Shown here one piece after another: positions 35,154 to 46,621 of a DNA stretch of 64,000 bases. The stretch is from Posidonia oceanica (taxonomy: Eukaryota; Streptophyta; Magnoliopsida; Alismatales; Posidoniaceae). Within the stretch, counting starts at the first letter, position 1. Every line of letters starts with the position of its first letter. The stretch is taken from the NCBI GenBank assembly GCA_037176725.1, contig JAZBRS010000060.1:56014001-56078000 (forward strand), given 5' to 3'. The translations under genes and the position numbers were made by a program. Below the pieces are notes generated by a model. That model did not search any database and had not been told where the DNA came from. It saw only the letters and a list, made by a program, of their open reading frames with translations.

Positions 35154-36518
35154 TAGAGCTATGAAGACATGGTCGGCCTTAATGTCGATCTTGTGGTCCA
35201 CAACCTACCCCTAGACCCAGATGCGAAGCCGGTAAAGCAGAAACTCCGGAAGTGGCGACCCCAGTGGCTACTCAAAATCAAAGAGAAAATCATGAAGCAG
35301 CACAGCGTTGGCTTTCTCAAGGTCGTCCTCTATCCAGAATGGCTCACGAACGTCGTGCCTGTGCCCAAGAAGGACGGACGGGTCCGTATGTGCATTGATT
35401 ACAGGGATCTAAACAAAGCCAGTCCTAAGGATGACTTTCCCCTACCACACATCAACGTCCTGGTAGACAACATTGCGGGGCACAAGATGCTCTCCTTCAT
35501 GGACGGCTTCTCCGGCTACAATCAGATCAGAATGGCAGAAGAAGACATGGAGAAGACCTCATTTATCACCCCTTGGGGGGTCTTCTATTATCAAGTCATG
35601 CCATTTGGCCTTAAGAATGCTGAGGCAACATATCAGAGGGCGATGACAGCATTATTCCATGACCTCATGCACTAAGAAGTCGAGGTCTATGTGGACGACA
35701 TTATTGCTAAGTCTAGAGAGCCTGAGGATCACCTTATCTGCCTCAAAAGGCTATTTGATCACGTGAGGAAGTACAAGCTTCGCCTTAACCCCAGTAAATG
35801 CGTATTCGGGGTATCATCTGGCAAGCTGCTAGGCTACATTGTCAGTCAGAGGGGAATTGAAGTGGACCTGAGCAAGGCTAAAGCCATCGTGGACATGCCA
35901 CACCCTAGGACTAAAAAGGAAGTCAAAGGCCTACTGGGGCATCTGCAGTACATTAGCCGGTTCATCGCACAGCTCACGCCTATCTACGAACTGATTTTCA
36001 AGCTCCTGAAGAAGAATGCACAGATGAACTAGAGCGAGGAGTGCCAAGCTGCATTTGACAAGATCAAGCAGCTCCTGATCAAGCCTCCTGTCCTGGTCTC
36101 TCCCGTGCTAGGAAGACCCCTGATTCTCTATCTTTCTACCACGCAGCATTCGATAGGCGCCGTCTTGGGCCAACATGATGAAACTGGTAGAAAGGAGCGT
36201 ACCATTTACTACCTGAGCAAGAAGTTTATTGATTGCGAAGTCAGGTATAGCACCATAGAGAAGACCTGCCTATCTCTAGTCTGGGCCGCGCAGAAGCTAA
36301 GGCATTACATGATGGCGCACCTAGTCCAACTCTTATGCCAGCATGACCCCATCAAGTTCCTTTTTCAGAAGCCGGCTATGGTGGGCAGATGTGTTAAGTG
36401 GCAGGTGTTATTGTCTCAGTATGACATCACCTTCGTCACGTAGAAATCAATGAAGGGGCAAGCCATGGCAGATCATCTAGCCGACTTCCCGCTGCCTGAA
36501 TATCAACCTCTGCAGACA
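35154..36518 (+). pseudogene. pol: Reverse transcriptase and first RNase H of element B
   Basis: RT is recognisable from GRVRMCIDYRDLNKASPKD, then MDGFSGYNQI, FGLKNAEATYQRAM and the catalytic YVDD at about 35692. A thumb/connection follows with TKKEVKGLLGHLQYISRFI. RNase H has IEKTCLSLVWAAQKLRHYM. Stops interrupt it: TAG 35154, TAA 35673, TAG 36030 and TAG 36441; three sit where related elements have Trp or Gln. It is not functional as it stands. A has no counterpart because of its deletion. Confidence 0.88.
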
Positions 36519-37325
36519 TAGTTCTCTGATGAAGACATTCTATTCGCCATGGAGGATTCAAAGCAGAGAAATCCTAAAGACGAATTACAGTGGCATCTAT
36601 ACTTCGATGGTGCAGTTAATAGAAGGGGCAGAGGCATCAGCGCTGTCCTAGCAACGCCGCAGGGAGAGCTGATCCCCTTTGCAAGGAAGATGACATTCCC
36701 TTGCACCAACAATGAGGTAGAGTATGAGGCCTGCCTTCTGGGACTGCAAGTCGCACTCGAACACGACGTGCGCAAGCTACATGTGCATGGAGATGCGATG
36801 CTGGTCATTTCCCAGGTTAACGGCGACTGGAAGACCAAGGACCCTAAGCTGGTACCTTATCATGAATGCTTGCTGAAGCTGATATAAGAGTTTGAAGACA
36901 TCCACTTCACTTACATGAATAGAGGCAAGAACGCCTATGCAGATGCTTTGGCAACCTTAGCATCTTGGCTCTCAATGCCCGAAGGCCATGCAGTAGACGT
37001 ATCAGTCTCTCATGTGGAACAGCCCGTACACTGCATGACTATCGAGGAAGCGAATCCAACAGAGGAACTTCCATGGTATCACGACATTAAAGTCTTCCTG
37101 GAATCTGGCAGCCCCCCACCTGGCGCCTCAGCAACAGACAGGAAGACTTTGGCGCATCTAGCATCAAAGTACGTGATAGGGGCAGGACATCTGTACAGAA
37201 GATCTTACAACCAGATGCTCCTACGCTGTATAGACAAAAAGGAGGCCGACACACTGATGCTCCAAGTCCATGCAGGGACTTGCGGCCCTCACATGAATGG
37301 TGTGTTGCTGACCAAGAAGATTATG
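36519..37325 (+). pseudogene. Second, archaeal-type RNase H of element B
   Basis: WHLYFDGAVNRRGRG (first Asp), NNEVEYEACLLGL (Glu), HGDAMLVISQVNGDW (Asp) and ADALATLAS (last Asp) give the four-residue active site. A second RNase H of this kind is the hallmark of the Tat lineage. Stops TAG 36519 and TAA 36885 disable it. The frame leads into the integrase zinc-finger region (HAGTCGPHMNG) and ends in a frameshift at about 37326. Confidence 0.85.
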
Positions 37326-38314
37326 CTCAAGGCTACTTCTGGTCAACCATGGAGGCAAACTGCTACCAATTTGTGCGCAAATGCCATAGCTGCCAGATCC
37401 ATGGGAACCTCATACATGCTCCCCCACAGGAATTACACAGCATGTCTTCGCCATGGCCTTTCTCCACCTGGGGGATCAATGTCATTGGCGCCATACACCT
37501 GCCAGCTTCCAACGGTCATCGCTACATTCTGGTAGCGATCGACTACTTTACCAAGTGGGTGGAAGCGGCCTCCTACAAGACAGTTACTACTGTGGCTATG
37601 GAAAAGTTTATCAGGAACAATATCATAGCCCGATATGGGGTCCCGCATGCGCTCATCTCAGATAATGACACAAACTTCATAGCCAAGAGGATCGAAGACT
37701 ACCTACAGAGCTTCAACATCAAGCATCACCGATCCTCGCCTTATCGGCCACAGATGAACAACGCAGTAGAGTCTGCCAACAAGAACCTTGTCAAAATCCT
37801 GAAAAAGATGGCAGAGACTCACAAGGACTAGCATGATAAGCTTCCGTATGCGCTCTGGGCGTACAAGACATCAGTCCGGACCTCAACAGGAGCCACCCCG
37901 TACTCTCTGGTGTATGGCATGGAGGCAGTGTTGCTTGTCGAAGTAGAGATCCCCTCACTGCGGATCCTACAAGAAGCTAAGCTGGAAGAAGCAGAATGGG
38001 TCGAAGACCGCTGCATCCAGTTGAACCTGATTGATGAGCATAGGCTGCAGGCTATACATCATGGTCAGTGCTACCAGAAGCGCTCGGCCAGAGCATACCT
38101 GAAGAAGGTTAGGCCCAGAAGCTTCAATCCAGGGGATATGGTCCTCCGAGCCATCCATCTCCCCAACGGTCGAGGGAAATTCCGGCCCAATTGGCGTGGC
38201 CCCTTCCTAATCAAGCGAATCTTCTGCAGCGACGCAGTAGTCCTTGAGGACATGGACCAGGTCGAGCAATCTGAGCTGGTCAATTCATGCTACCTCAAGA
38301 AGTACTACCAGTAG
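37326..38314 (+). pseudogene. int: Integrase of element B
   Basis: After a probable 1-bp deletion near 37326 the frame gives the zinc-finger end (CYQFVRKCHSCQIHGN), then the core with GINVIGAI (Asp replaced by Asn at the first catalytic place), SDNDTNF and AVESANKN. The last two acidic residues are 35 apart, as in A. TAG at 37829 replaces TGG of A. The C-terminus GKFRPNWRGPF and the end CYLKKYYQ match A. The changed first Asp plus the stop and frameshift make it inactive. Confidence 0.85.
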
Positions 38315-38424
38315 CCCGCCGCTGCCTTGTAGATTCTTTTCTCTCTTACCTCTTGCATTCCATCTTTCCCATGCATTTTACACTTGTTTATTTTTTAGCA
38401 GAGAAGATGTAAATGTATTATGTG

Positions 38425-39290
38425 CATTGCTATCATAAGCCCGAAGAGACTGGTCTGCATCGACGGGCCTGTACCTGCGCTCCGTCTGAACTACTTTGAG
38501 GAAGTCTCCAAAAAGCACGCCGCACTGGGAGATGAACTATGGCTCCGTGGCTTTCACCCGCTTCCTGGGTGAGCTAATCTTCAGCCATGGCCGGATGACT
38601 ATTGCTATTGAAGTTGCAGAGATTGCCCTTGCTGTGGTGACCTGCCAAATCAACCTGGCACCTGTCGTCCTAGCTGAGACCTACCGCGGGCTGGACCGCA
38701 TTTCACACCGTCGCCGCCACTTTCACGGCTGCAGGGCTCTGGTATAGGTGTGGCTGGCCGGACATCTGGAGATAGACATCCTGCGCGCCCAGAAACATGC
38801 GTTTGAGACATACTGCAGCAGTGGCCATGCCAAGACCATCAAGACTGTCCGCGAGGAGTATGAAAGGCTGGAAAAGCTGACAGATGATACAGTGACCTAG
38901 CGTATCATCCTATCTGCAGCAGAGGCGTTCACTGTTTTCTTTGGCGCCCGCGACATGCGACTGGTCGTCCTGCCAGGGTTCACCGAAGGCGTGGAGTATC
39001 ACCCCATTCGGGTCATGCGGCAGTTTAGTTTCCAGCAAGGGGCTTTTGTCGATAGCATAGCACTGAAGCTGCTCCAGCCCTATCCTTTCAGCACAGTCGC
39101 TGCCACAACAAAGCTAGCCGATCTTATGCGCCATGGGGTGAAATCAACCGACATTGCAGCTATAGAGGGCTCAGGATGTACCCTCGAGTACCTGACTGAA
39201 GTGCAGGGACTCTGGCCCATTAACGAGATCCCAACTGGTGCACCTCTGTTTCTTGACGCTAGGAGATCGAAGAAGGCCCAGACCAACTAG
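38425..39290 (+). pseudogene. Broken extra ORF (DUF7745-like) of element B
   Basis: Matches residues from about 120 to 400 of the intact ORF at 12097-13299. Conserved stretches include ALGDELWLRGF, FLGELIFSHGRM and ETYRGLDRISHR. The N-terminal third and the pol-ORF spacer are deleted. One base is lost near 38550, and TAGs at 38745 (CAA in A) and 38898 (TGG in A) interrupt it. The end SKKAQTN at 39290 parallels the A protein. Confidence 0.82.
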
Positions 39291-39741
39291 GGCATTTGTA
39301 CATCTGCATATCCCTTTTTGAGTCTTGCTGTACTTTGTTCAGCCTATTATAGGCGTGTAATCGATACCTTGTTAATGCAAGGATGTTTTGTGCCATTTGC
39401 TTATGTGCTTGGTCCGCTTTCCATAACATGATGCATGCGTGGTCTTACAATAATATCTTCGGCGTACTGCTTCAGCTTCGCAGATCTAACCCCTCAGAGC
39501 CATGAGGAGGGCACTATCAGAACCCGATAGCTTGCAAGTGCAGAAGCAGCTGTCAACACTCTCAGCGTCAGGGAAGGCTACCAGGCAAACCCCGCACTCC
39601 CCCAAGGTGCTAGAATCTCTGCAGGCCAACACCACCAAGTCAAGCAAAGCCACCAAGAACTCCCGGCCAGATCCTCGCCAGGCTGGTAGCCCAAACTACT
39701 CGTTTGACAAGCACGTTAGCTTTGTCTATCGCTTTTCGATG
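39291..39741 (+). other. Gene-free start of the B 3' UTR
   Basis: No gene seen. CCAGGCTGGTAGCCCAAACT followed by ACTCG (39677-39702) and GACAAGCACG are shared with the A 3' UTR (13808-13846), showing common descent of the two non-coding tails. Confidence 0.5.
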
Positions 39742-39788
39742 CCAAGGGTGCTTCGGCTGTCCCTTGGTATCATCCCTGATACCAGGGG
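39742..39788 (+). other. Pair of mutually exclusive hairpins in the B 3' UTR
   Basis: CCAAGGG (39742-39748) can pair with CCCTTGG (39761-39767). Alternatively TGGTATCA (39765-39772) pairs with TGATACCA (39777-39784), extended by CCC/GGG. The two stems share TGG and exclude each other. The second stem matches the A hairpin at 13896-13922 with a compensated pair. A related but weaker module lies at 40758-40807. Confidence 0.6.
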
Positions 39789-39904
39789 CATTTTTTTTGC
39801 TGCCCCATGGTATCACATTTCCAGCTGCATCCGGGCTAACATGCCTAACTGTCGTGGGCCCATCCGTTTTCTTACTCCGCCTTCAGATTTTGGTACCCTT
39901 ATAC

Positions 39905-40080
39905 CATTTACGGTCGATAAGTCCGAAACTTATCATTTTTTTCCAACCCTTTGCAGTCGATAAGTCCGAAACTTATCACTTTTCAAACCCTTTGCGGTCG
40001 ATAAGTCCGAAACTTATCATTTTTTTTTCCAACCCTTTGCGATCGATAAGTTCGAAACTTATTAGCACCCCTTTTCGTGG
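39905..40080 (+). repeat. Short array with GATAAG...CTTATC hairpins, about 50-60-bp units, 4 copies
   Basis: Units read TCGATAAGTCCGAAACTTAT plus a variable T run and CAACCCTTTGCGG. GATAAGT and ACTTATC form an inverted repeat in each unit. Confidence 0.85.
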
Positions 40081-40084
40081 CCGG

Positions 40085-40740
40085 TGGGTCTGAAACCTAT
40101 CACCTATCAGGTTTTCTATCCGTTTCGATAAGTCGTGTACTTATCGATCCTGGTTTTCTGTCTGTTCAATAAGTCGTGTACTTATCGATCCTGGTTTTCT
40201 GTCTGTTCAATAAGTCGTGTACTTATCGATCCTGGTTTTCTGTCCGTTTCGATAAGTCGTGTGCTTATCGATCCTGGTTTTCTGTCCATTTCGATAAGTC
40301 GTGTGCTTATCGATCCTGGTTTTCTGTCCGTTTCGATAAGTCGTGTGCTTATCGATCCTGGTTTTCTGTCCGCTTCGATAAGTCATGTGCTTATCGATCC
40401 TGGTTTTCTGTCCGCTTCGATAAGTCGTGTGCTTATCGATCCTGGTTTTTTGTCCGCTTCGATAAGTCGTGTACTTATCGATCCTGGTTTTCTGTCCGCT
40501 TCGATAAGTCATGTACTTATCGATCCTGGTTTTCTATCCGTTTCGATAAGTCGTGTACTTATCGATCCTGGTTTTCTGTCCATTTCAATAAGTCATGTAC
40601 TTATCGATCCTGGTTTTCCTTTCCATTTTGATAAGTCCTGTACTTATCAATCCTGGCTTTCCTCTCCGTGTTGATGAGTCGTGTACTTATCAATCCTGGC
40701 TTTCCTTCTGGTTTGATAAGTCTGGTACTTATCATTCCTG
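40085..40740 (+). repeat. Hairpin satellite array, 41-42-bp unit, about 15 copies
   Basis: The unit is CGATAAGTCGTGTACTTATC + GATCCTGGTTTTCTGTCCGTT. CGATAAGT and ACTTATCG are perfect 8-bp arms around a 5-base loop. Many units have a 42-base pitch, so all frames stay open (for instance 179 codons at 40135) without coding meaning. Units diverge progressively towards the right end. Confidence 0.92.
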
Positions 40741-40814
40741 GTTCCCCCCGGTTTGATCCAAGGGTACTTTGACTGTCCCCTGGTGTCATCCCCCTAATAC
40801 AAGGGGCATCTTAT

Positions 40815-41407
40815 TTCGCCACCCTCGGTAGCTTCTCCAGGCTGGCAGCCCAAACTACTCGGTTGACACCCGTCACCCTGTCTGGTGTTCTTTCCTTGGG
40901 CCGATAACCCAAACTATCTGGTAAAGAGTCCGTCAACTCCTTGGGCTGATAACCCAAACTATCCGGTGATGAGTTCGTCAACTCATGATTCATTGCATCA
41001 GCATTGCGTGTTAGGTAGCAGTATCAGCATCACATGCTAGATAGTAGCATCACATGCTAGATAGCAGCATCAGCATCATACACGCAATCATCGCATGTTC
41101 TCCCCAACAGGGTTGCATCTCACATCATGTCAGCATGCATCGCTCGCATCTCCCCCACGGAATTCAACGTGGCAGACACTAGCGCAGGTTTATTTTAGCA
41201 TCAGCATTACATCATCAGCATTGCATTACATCCGCATTCGCATCTGCATTTTGCATTCGCATTTCGGCATTGGGTCATGATTTTCGGTGCATCCGCCGAA
41301 TAAGTGACTTACGCCAATAGCGCCTGGCTCTCGCCAGTCAGATGGGGTGTCTTGTCAACCCTGAGCAGCGGCCTCGATCCCCTTGACCTCGCTAAGGGAG
41401 GGGCATC
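40815..41407 (+). other. End of the B 3' UTR and polypurine tract
   Basis: No gene. Two GGGCTGATAACCCAAACTAT units (40898-40962) link this tail to the A array. GCATCA/GCATT words fill 40990-41270. The tract AAGGGAGGGGCATC at 41394-41407 abuts the LTR start. Confidence 0.75.
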
Positions 41408-44400
41408 TGTTGACACCTCATTTTTGACCCCTGTTTAGTGGCTCTCTCTCTAGTGGAATGACTTCGAAAACTCCCACACAAAAACAACCAGAAAATTAAA
41501 AACTTAGAAAACTAGAAACCAAAACCCTAGGTTTACACTCACAAAACCCTAGGTTAAACCCTAGGTCAAACCCTAGAAGCCTAGGTAAAAACCCAAACCT
41601 AAAATCCTAGAAAACTCTAGGAAATCCACATTTAAAACCCTAGAAAAAACCTAGGACTTCACACTTCTCACTAAACTCTCACAAAACCTAGCAAAATCTA
41701 AACCCTAAACCTTAGGATTCAAACCAAACACAAAACCCACCTAAACCCTAAACCCTAGGTTAAAGCCTAAACCCTAGTTTAAAATCCTAAACCTAGGGAC
41801 ACTTGACATCAAAACCTTAGGACTCACCTCTCACCAAAACCTAGGGACACTCCTCACCAAACCCACATTTATAACCACACCTAAACCCTAGGTTAAACCC
41901 TAGGTTAAAACACTCAATTCTCAACCACACTTAAACCCACAATTTTAAACCACCCACTAAACCCTAGGGACCTATTCCCAAAACCCAATTTCCAAGACCA
42001 CCTAAGCCCTAAACCCTAAACCCTAGGTTGAAACCAAAACCTAAGTTTAAACCCACAACTTCCAAGCCCCTCATTTAAACCCTCATTAAAACCCTAGAAG
42101 ATCCTAAGCAAATCACTCACTAAAACCAGATTAAACCCTAACTAAACCCTAGGGACCTATTCCCAAAGCCCAATTTCCAAGCCCACCTAAGCCCAAGACC
42201 ACCTAAGCCCAAGCCACCTTTTTTCCTTCCTTTCTTTTCTTTCCTTTCTTTTCCTCTCCCCTTTTCTTCTTCTTCTTCTTCTTCTTCTTCTCCTATTTTC
42301 TCTTTTTTTTCTTTTACACCTCACGGCCCAGCCCACCTCTTCCTTTCCTCTTTTTTCCTTTCTTTTTCTTTCTTTTTTTTTCTCTCCACTCCAGGCCTAG
42401 CCCACCTCCTCCTCATTTCCTTTTTTCTTTCTTTTTTTCTTTCCACCCGCACAGCCCAGCCCAAGCCACCCCTCCTTCTTCCTCTTCTTCTTTTCTTCCT
42501 CTTCTTCTGCTCTCCTCACTACCCCACCAGCAGACCTTCCCCCCACGATTTCCCTCAACTTTCAAACCCCCTGACAACCACCATGCCATCACCCCATGAC
42601 CTCCATCACTCCCATGCCACCATGCCCTGCCATCCTGTGGCCGACGACCAGTAGCACCTTACCTCAGCCACCTACCACAGACCACCAAACGACAAAAGGC
42701 TGGGGGGAGGAATTCAGAACACAATTCACAGCTAGCGATCCCTAGAGCGAAGACACACACTCCAGAGCACACCCAAAAGCCTCCCAGATCTCCACCATCT
42801 CGAAGCACCCCGTTTTCACCCACAAAACACCAAAAAACACCCATTCTCAGACCACTGCAATCTCCCTCCTTTTCACGCACCACAGCCATCCCCAGCTCCT
42901 CCAACTCCTCCATGGTACTCCCAGAACACCCACGACTTCAGGCCAACTCCCAGCTCACCCCCAAACACCCAGCAAACTCTCCTCTTCACCACAAACACCT
43001 GCGCACCCATTTCAGCCCAAAACACCCAGAACAACCCACTTCACTCCAGATGCAACGCCACTCCAATCCAGCCTCCTCTCCACCCTCATAGGACCTCCAC
43101 GTGCCGCCGGAGAGAGCCGCAACCACCCCGAGAGCAACACAGCAGAAGAAGACCCAAAATTCACAGTAGGCCACCCATAAAATTCAAATCATTCTCTGAG
43201 CGCGTGAATGGACCTCTGGCCACTCCTGGAGCTCTGGAGGGCCTCCAGTTACTCGCGCCGGTCGCGCCTACAGCTCGTCGCAGCCTCCCGTGCCACCGCA
43301 ACCTCTAGCCACAGTACCACACCCAACCGAGGTCGACAGACCTCCACGTGCGCTCCCTCAGGTAATTAACGTCTCCTCTAGCTTAGTTAGACCCCCGTCG
43401 TGGTCCCCAACCCCTTAATCGTTAGATTAGGGCCGTATGTCAGTTTTTGAGCTCCGCCTTGCTTGCCTTCTTCTCCGACGTCAACTAGCCTCTGCAACCG
43501 CGCACCGCGTTGCTCCGGCCAGCTCTGCTCCTCCAGTAGCTCATCCCAGCCTCAAACCAACCCTTCCGCAGCCTCTAGCAGTCAGCCTACCTCCGACAGT
43601 CTTCTGCAGAAAGCCACCGAGGCCGACAGACCGCTCCAGTCACCGCCGCGCGCCGCCAAGGCCACCGGCACCTCCAGGTAGACCCCCTCCGACCTCTTGA
43701 GGCCTCAGCCAAGCTCCACCGCCGCCTGGAGCGCCGCCCTCCGCCGCTGCCTCGTAGCCAGCTCGTTGTAGCTCGAGATCTACTGTTTACTGTAGCAAAC
43801 TAATGTTTTCATTTTTGTTTTGGTTTAGTACATTGAATTAAAGTCCAGCAGGTTTTATGTTTGCATTTAGGTCCTGTGCTTGATTGAGAATTATTTAAAT
43901 TTCCTTTTTAATCTTATTGCATTATAGTTTAGTCCTGTAACTTATTTTTATCACATTTAAGTCCTGCAGTTGATTGAAATCATTTAAATATCATGTTTAC
44001 CTTATTACATTGTATTTTTAATCCTGTAGTTTACTTTCATCACATTTCAGTCCTCAGTTTATTTATCACAGCATTTAAATATCATATTTTACCTTATTGC
44101 AATGCATTTTCATCCTGTCTTTTATTTTATTTGCACATCAGTCCTATTCTGTTGTAGATTTCAATTAAATCATGTTTTAAAACTATATTGCATTGCAGAA
44201 AAATCCAAAAATATGTTTTAATTACATGTAAGTCCTCAGATCACCCATCAGTTATTTAATTTCTGTTTTAAAACTATATTGCATTGCAGAAAAATCCAAA
44301 AATATGTTATAATTGCATATAAGTCCAATCTGTTGTCAATCAGTTATTTAAATTTCTGTTTTAACTATATTGCATTGCCAAAAAACCCAAAAATATGTTT

Positions 44401-46308
44401 TATTTGCACATTAGTCCAGTAGTAGTTTAGATTTCATTTAATTTCCATTTTAAACTATATTGCATTGCAGAAAAATCCAGAAAAATGTTATAATTGCATA
44501 TCAGTCCAGTTTGCATTTAATCATTCATTCAAATCATGTTTTAAACTATATTACATTGCTGTTTAGTCGAATAACTTGTTTTATTTGCATTTTAGTCCTT
44601 TATGCATTTGAATGCCATTTAAGTTGCATTTTAACCATATTGCATTGCAGTAAAGTACAATAGTTTGTTCTAATTGCATATTTAGTCTAAAAATGTTAAG
44701 ATCATTGCATGCTTGCCTGTTTGCCTTGCTTTTGCAATTTAGTCCAATAATTTGTGCTATTTGCATGTTAATCCTAATTTTAACTACTTACATGCTTGTA
44801 TGTTTATTTTGCATTGCATGTTAGCCCAGCATGTTTCCTAAACTGCACATAGATCCAAATATTGCATGCATTCACATTTTTGCTCTGTTTTGCATATGAA
44901 CCCCCTAGTTTTCCTATTCTGCATATAAGTCCCTACCTTCTACTGTAGCATGCATTCTTTTATTTCATCTGCATCTTGCTTCTGCATACTTGCCACAATT
45001 GCATCATTAGTTCACATTTGCACCCTGACTGCTGCATTGCATACTTTTGCCACAACATTGCACTTAGGCCCCTATAGTTCTCTGTAATTGCACCTAGGTC
45101 CCTGTCTTTGCATCTTTACATGCATAGCATCCCTATATCATTACATGCTGCACTTTTGCGATTGTTTGAGCATTGTTAGCCTCATTGCATGTAGGACATC
45201 CTGTATTGCACACACATAGGGGTAATTTACACTTAGACCCCCACTTAGATCACTTTTCCTGGCCCTTGAGCCATCTGACTTGAAATCTGAATAACTTTTG
45301 ATCGGACCGTTGGATCTTCATGATCTAAATATCTAGGTCTTCCTAGTTGAATGATCTTTCATTCTAACTAAAGTTATTTCAGATCAGGCCTCAGATCTTC
45401 AAGATAAGTCCATCTGAATCACTGCATATCACCTATTGCCTGCCACTTGCATTGCATGCATTGTTTTCGCACGTTGTTTTCTCGTGCATGTAGATTAGGA
45501 TTTTCCGCCCTTGTTTCCTTTCCCCTTTGCTTGTTTCACACTTCCATTATGTGGTTTTAATTGGCTTTTCTGCCCTTTTCCCCTTTACATGTCCAACTTG
45601 CATTGCGTGGTTTTACCGGTGTTTTGTTTTATCGCTTGCATTTGCATTAGGGCAGTGATGCTTACTGTCTGGAGTTCTCACGAACCAGGGTTCGCCCGGT
45701 TCAGAACACTGACAGCGCTGCTGAGCACATAGGTTGCACATTTACTTTCCTCGTGCATCACATCACTTAGAACATACATTTGGACAAGTAATCACAACAT
45801 ACATGGCATTTAGGCATTCAGGCACACCTTTTAGCAATCATAGCATGGCATTAGCATCCCTCGTCCCTTGGACGTGCAGTTAAAGGCAGTCACTTGTCGA
45901 ATTCCTGCAAATGCGAGCATTTAGCCAAGAAAGATCGATTCCTCGGGCGTGTTGGGCGTGCCTAACACCTTCCCCACACGTAACAAGAGTCCTTACCCTT
46001 TCTCTAGCCCGTAGTGACCATTTTGCCCTCGTTCTTGGCACGAGTCATCCTTTTTGCAGAGCATTGCATTCATTTGCTTGTTTTCTATGCTTTTCCTTGG
46101 TTTTCCTCGTCTTCCCGATAATAGACTAGGTGGCGACTCCCTTTTGTCTTATCTTTATTTTATTCACGTTTTCCCGGTGTTTTCGAGTCGAGTTTCTCCT
46201 TGGATTCACTGCTGACCACGGCTTCCCTCTCTCTCTCACGGCACGATCACATCGCGAGCTATGGCAGCGTTGCGAGGCCCACCGTGGGCCCGAGCGGCAG
46301 ACGGTCAC
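41408..46308 (+). mobile_element. 3' LTR of element B, rearranged 3' end
   Basis: Starts TGTTGACACCTC after the PPT. U3 is packed with AAACCCTA words (41495-42170), then pyrimidine-rich tracts. The leader has degenerate repeats (43820-45110) with a pitch near 60-115 bp, the GC-rich block (45922-46000) and the PBS-like relic (46131-46140). After about 46200 it does not end like the B 5' LTR. Instead it runs into a module that in other LTRs sits mid-leader (TTGGATTCACTGCTGACC..., CGCGAGCTATGGCAGCG). The true right boundary is therefore uncertain; 46308 is an estimate. Confidence 0.75.
41495..42170 (+). promoter_or_regulatory. Telomere-word-rich U3 (AAACCCTA/ACCCTAGG cluster)
   Basis: Dozens of AAACCCTA, ACCCTAGG and CCTAAACCCTAAACCCTAGG type words, mostly not in perfect tandem. 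AAACCCTA is the plant telomere unit and the telo-box promoter motif. The words are embedded in LTR sequence, so this is not an interstitial telomere. Confidence 0.7.
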
Positions 46309-46542
46309 ACTTATGAATGCTTTAGTATGCTTAACTGCCATTTTGAAATCATGCTATGCAAAGTGAAAACATGCCAAACATGGATGATTAAGGCTCAAAT
46401 GCTATGATGTAATGATAAACAAACCAGAGAGGCAAAACCAAAGGTAAGCAAGGTAAGTAAATGAGAAGCAAGGTGGAAAACGAATGCTCTGTCTACTGTC
46501 TGAACTTAGGCTAGGATCACCTATCACCGTGGCGACTACACT

Positions 46543-46621
46543 CGTCGTCGCTAGGAGCGGCAGCGGAGCAGGTCGCCGGTCTAAGCGGCAGCATCACTAG
46601 TCGCCTGTCGGACTGGTGACA
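46543..46621. repeat. Trio 1 of 23-bp inverted repeats (H)
   Basis: Units at 46543-46565, 46571-46593 and 46599-46621 with a 28-bp pitch. Arms are CGTCGTC/GGCAGCG, GGTCGCC/GGCAGCA and AGTCGCC/GGTGACA, each with a 9-base spacer. Confidence 0.75.

Larger units (their letters stand above)
22192..46308 (+). mobile_element. Element B: old, full-pol Tat retrotransposon carrying a solo-LTR insertion
   Basis: The order is 5' LTR remnant, PBS, leader, gag-protease, [solo LTR 27472-33360], rest of protease-pol with RT, RNase H, archaeal-type RNase H and integrase, broken extra ORF, 3' UTR arrays, PPT and 3' LTR. The reading frame resumes exactly across the solo LTR once one GTAAC copy is discounted, proving that both halves are one element. 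Element A lies in its 5' LTR. The LTR remnants look only about 85% alike by eye, so B is much older than A. Confidence 0.88.

Noticed and set aside
40135..40674. 179-codon frame with a 14-residue repeat
   Set aside because: The 42-bp satellite unit keeps all frames open; the repeat is in DNA, not protein.
14850..40740. CRISPR-like look of the short palindromic arrays at 14850-15770 and 40085-40740
   Set aside because: Spacers are themselves repeated and degenerate, there is no leader or cas gene, and both arrays sit in retrotransposon 3' UTRs.
41495..42170. Interstitial telomere
   Set aside because: Words are interspersed and lie in the U3 of a Tat LTR, not in a contiguous TTTAGGG array.
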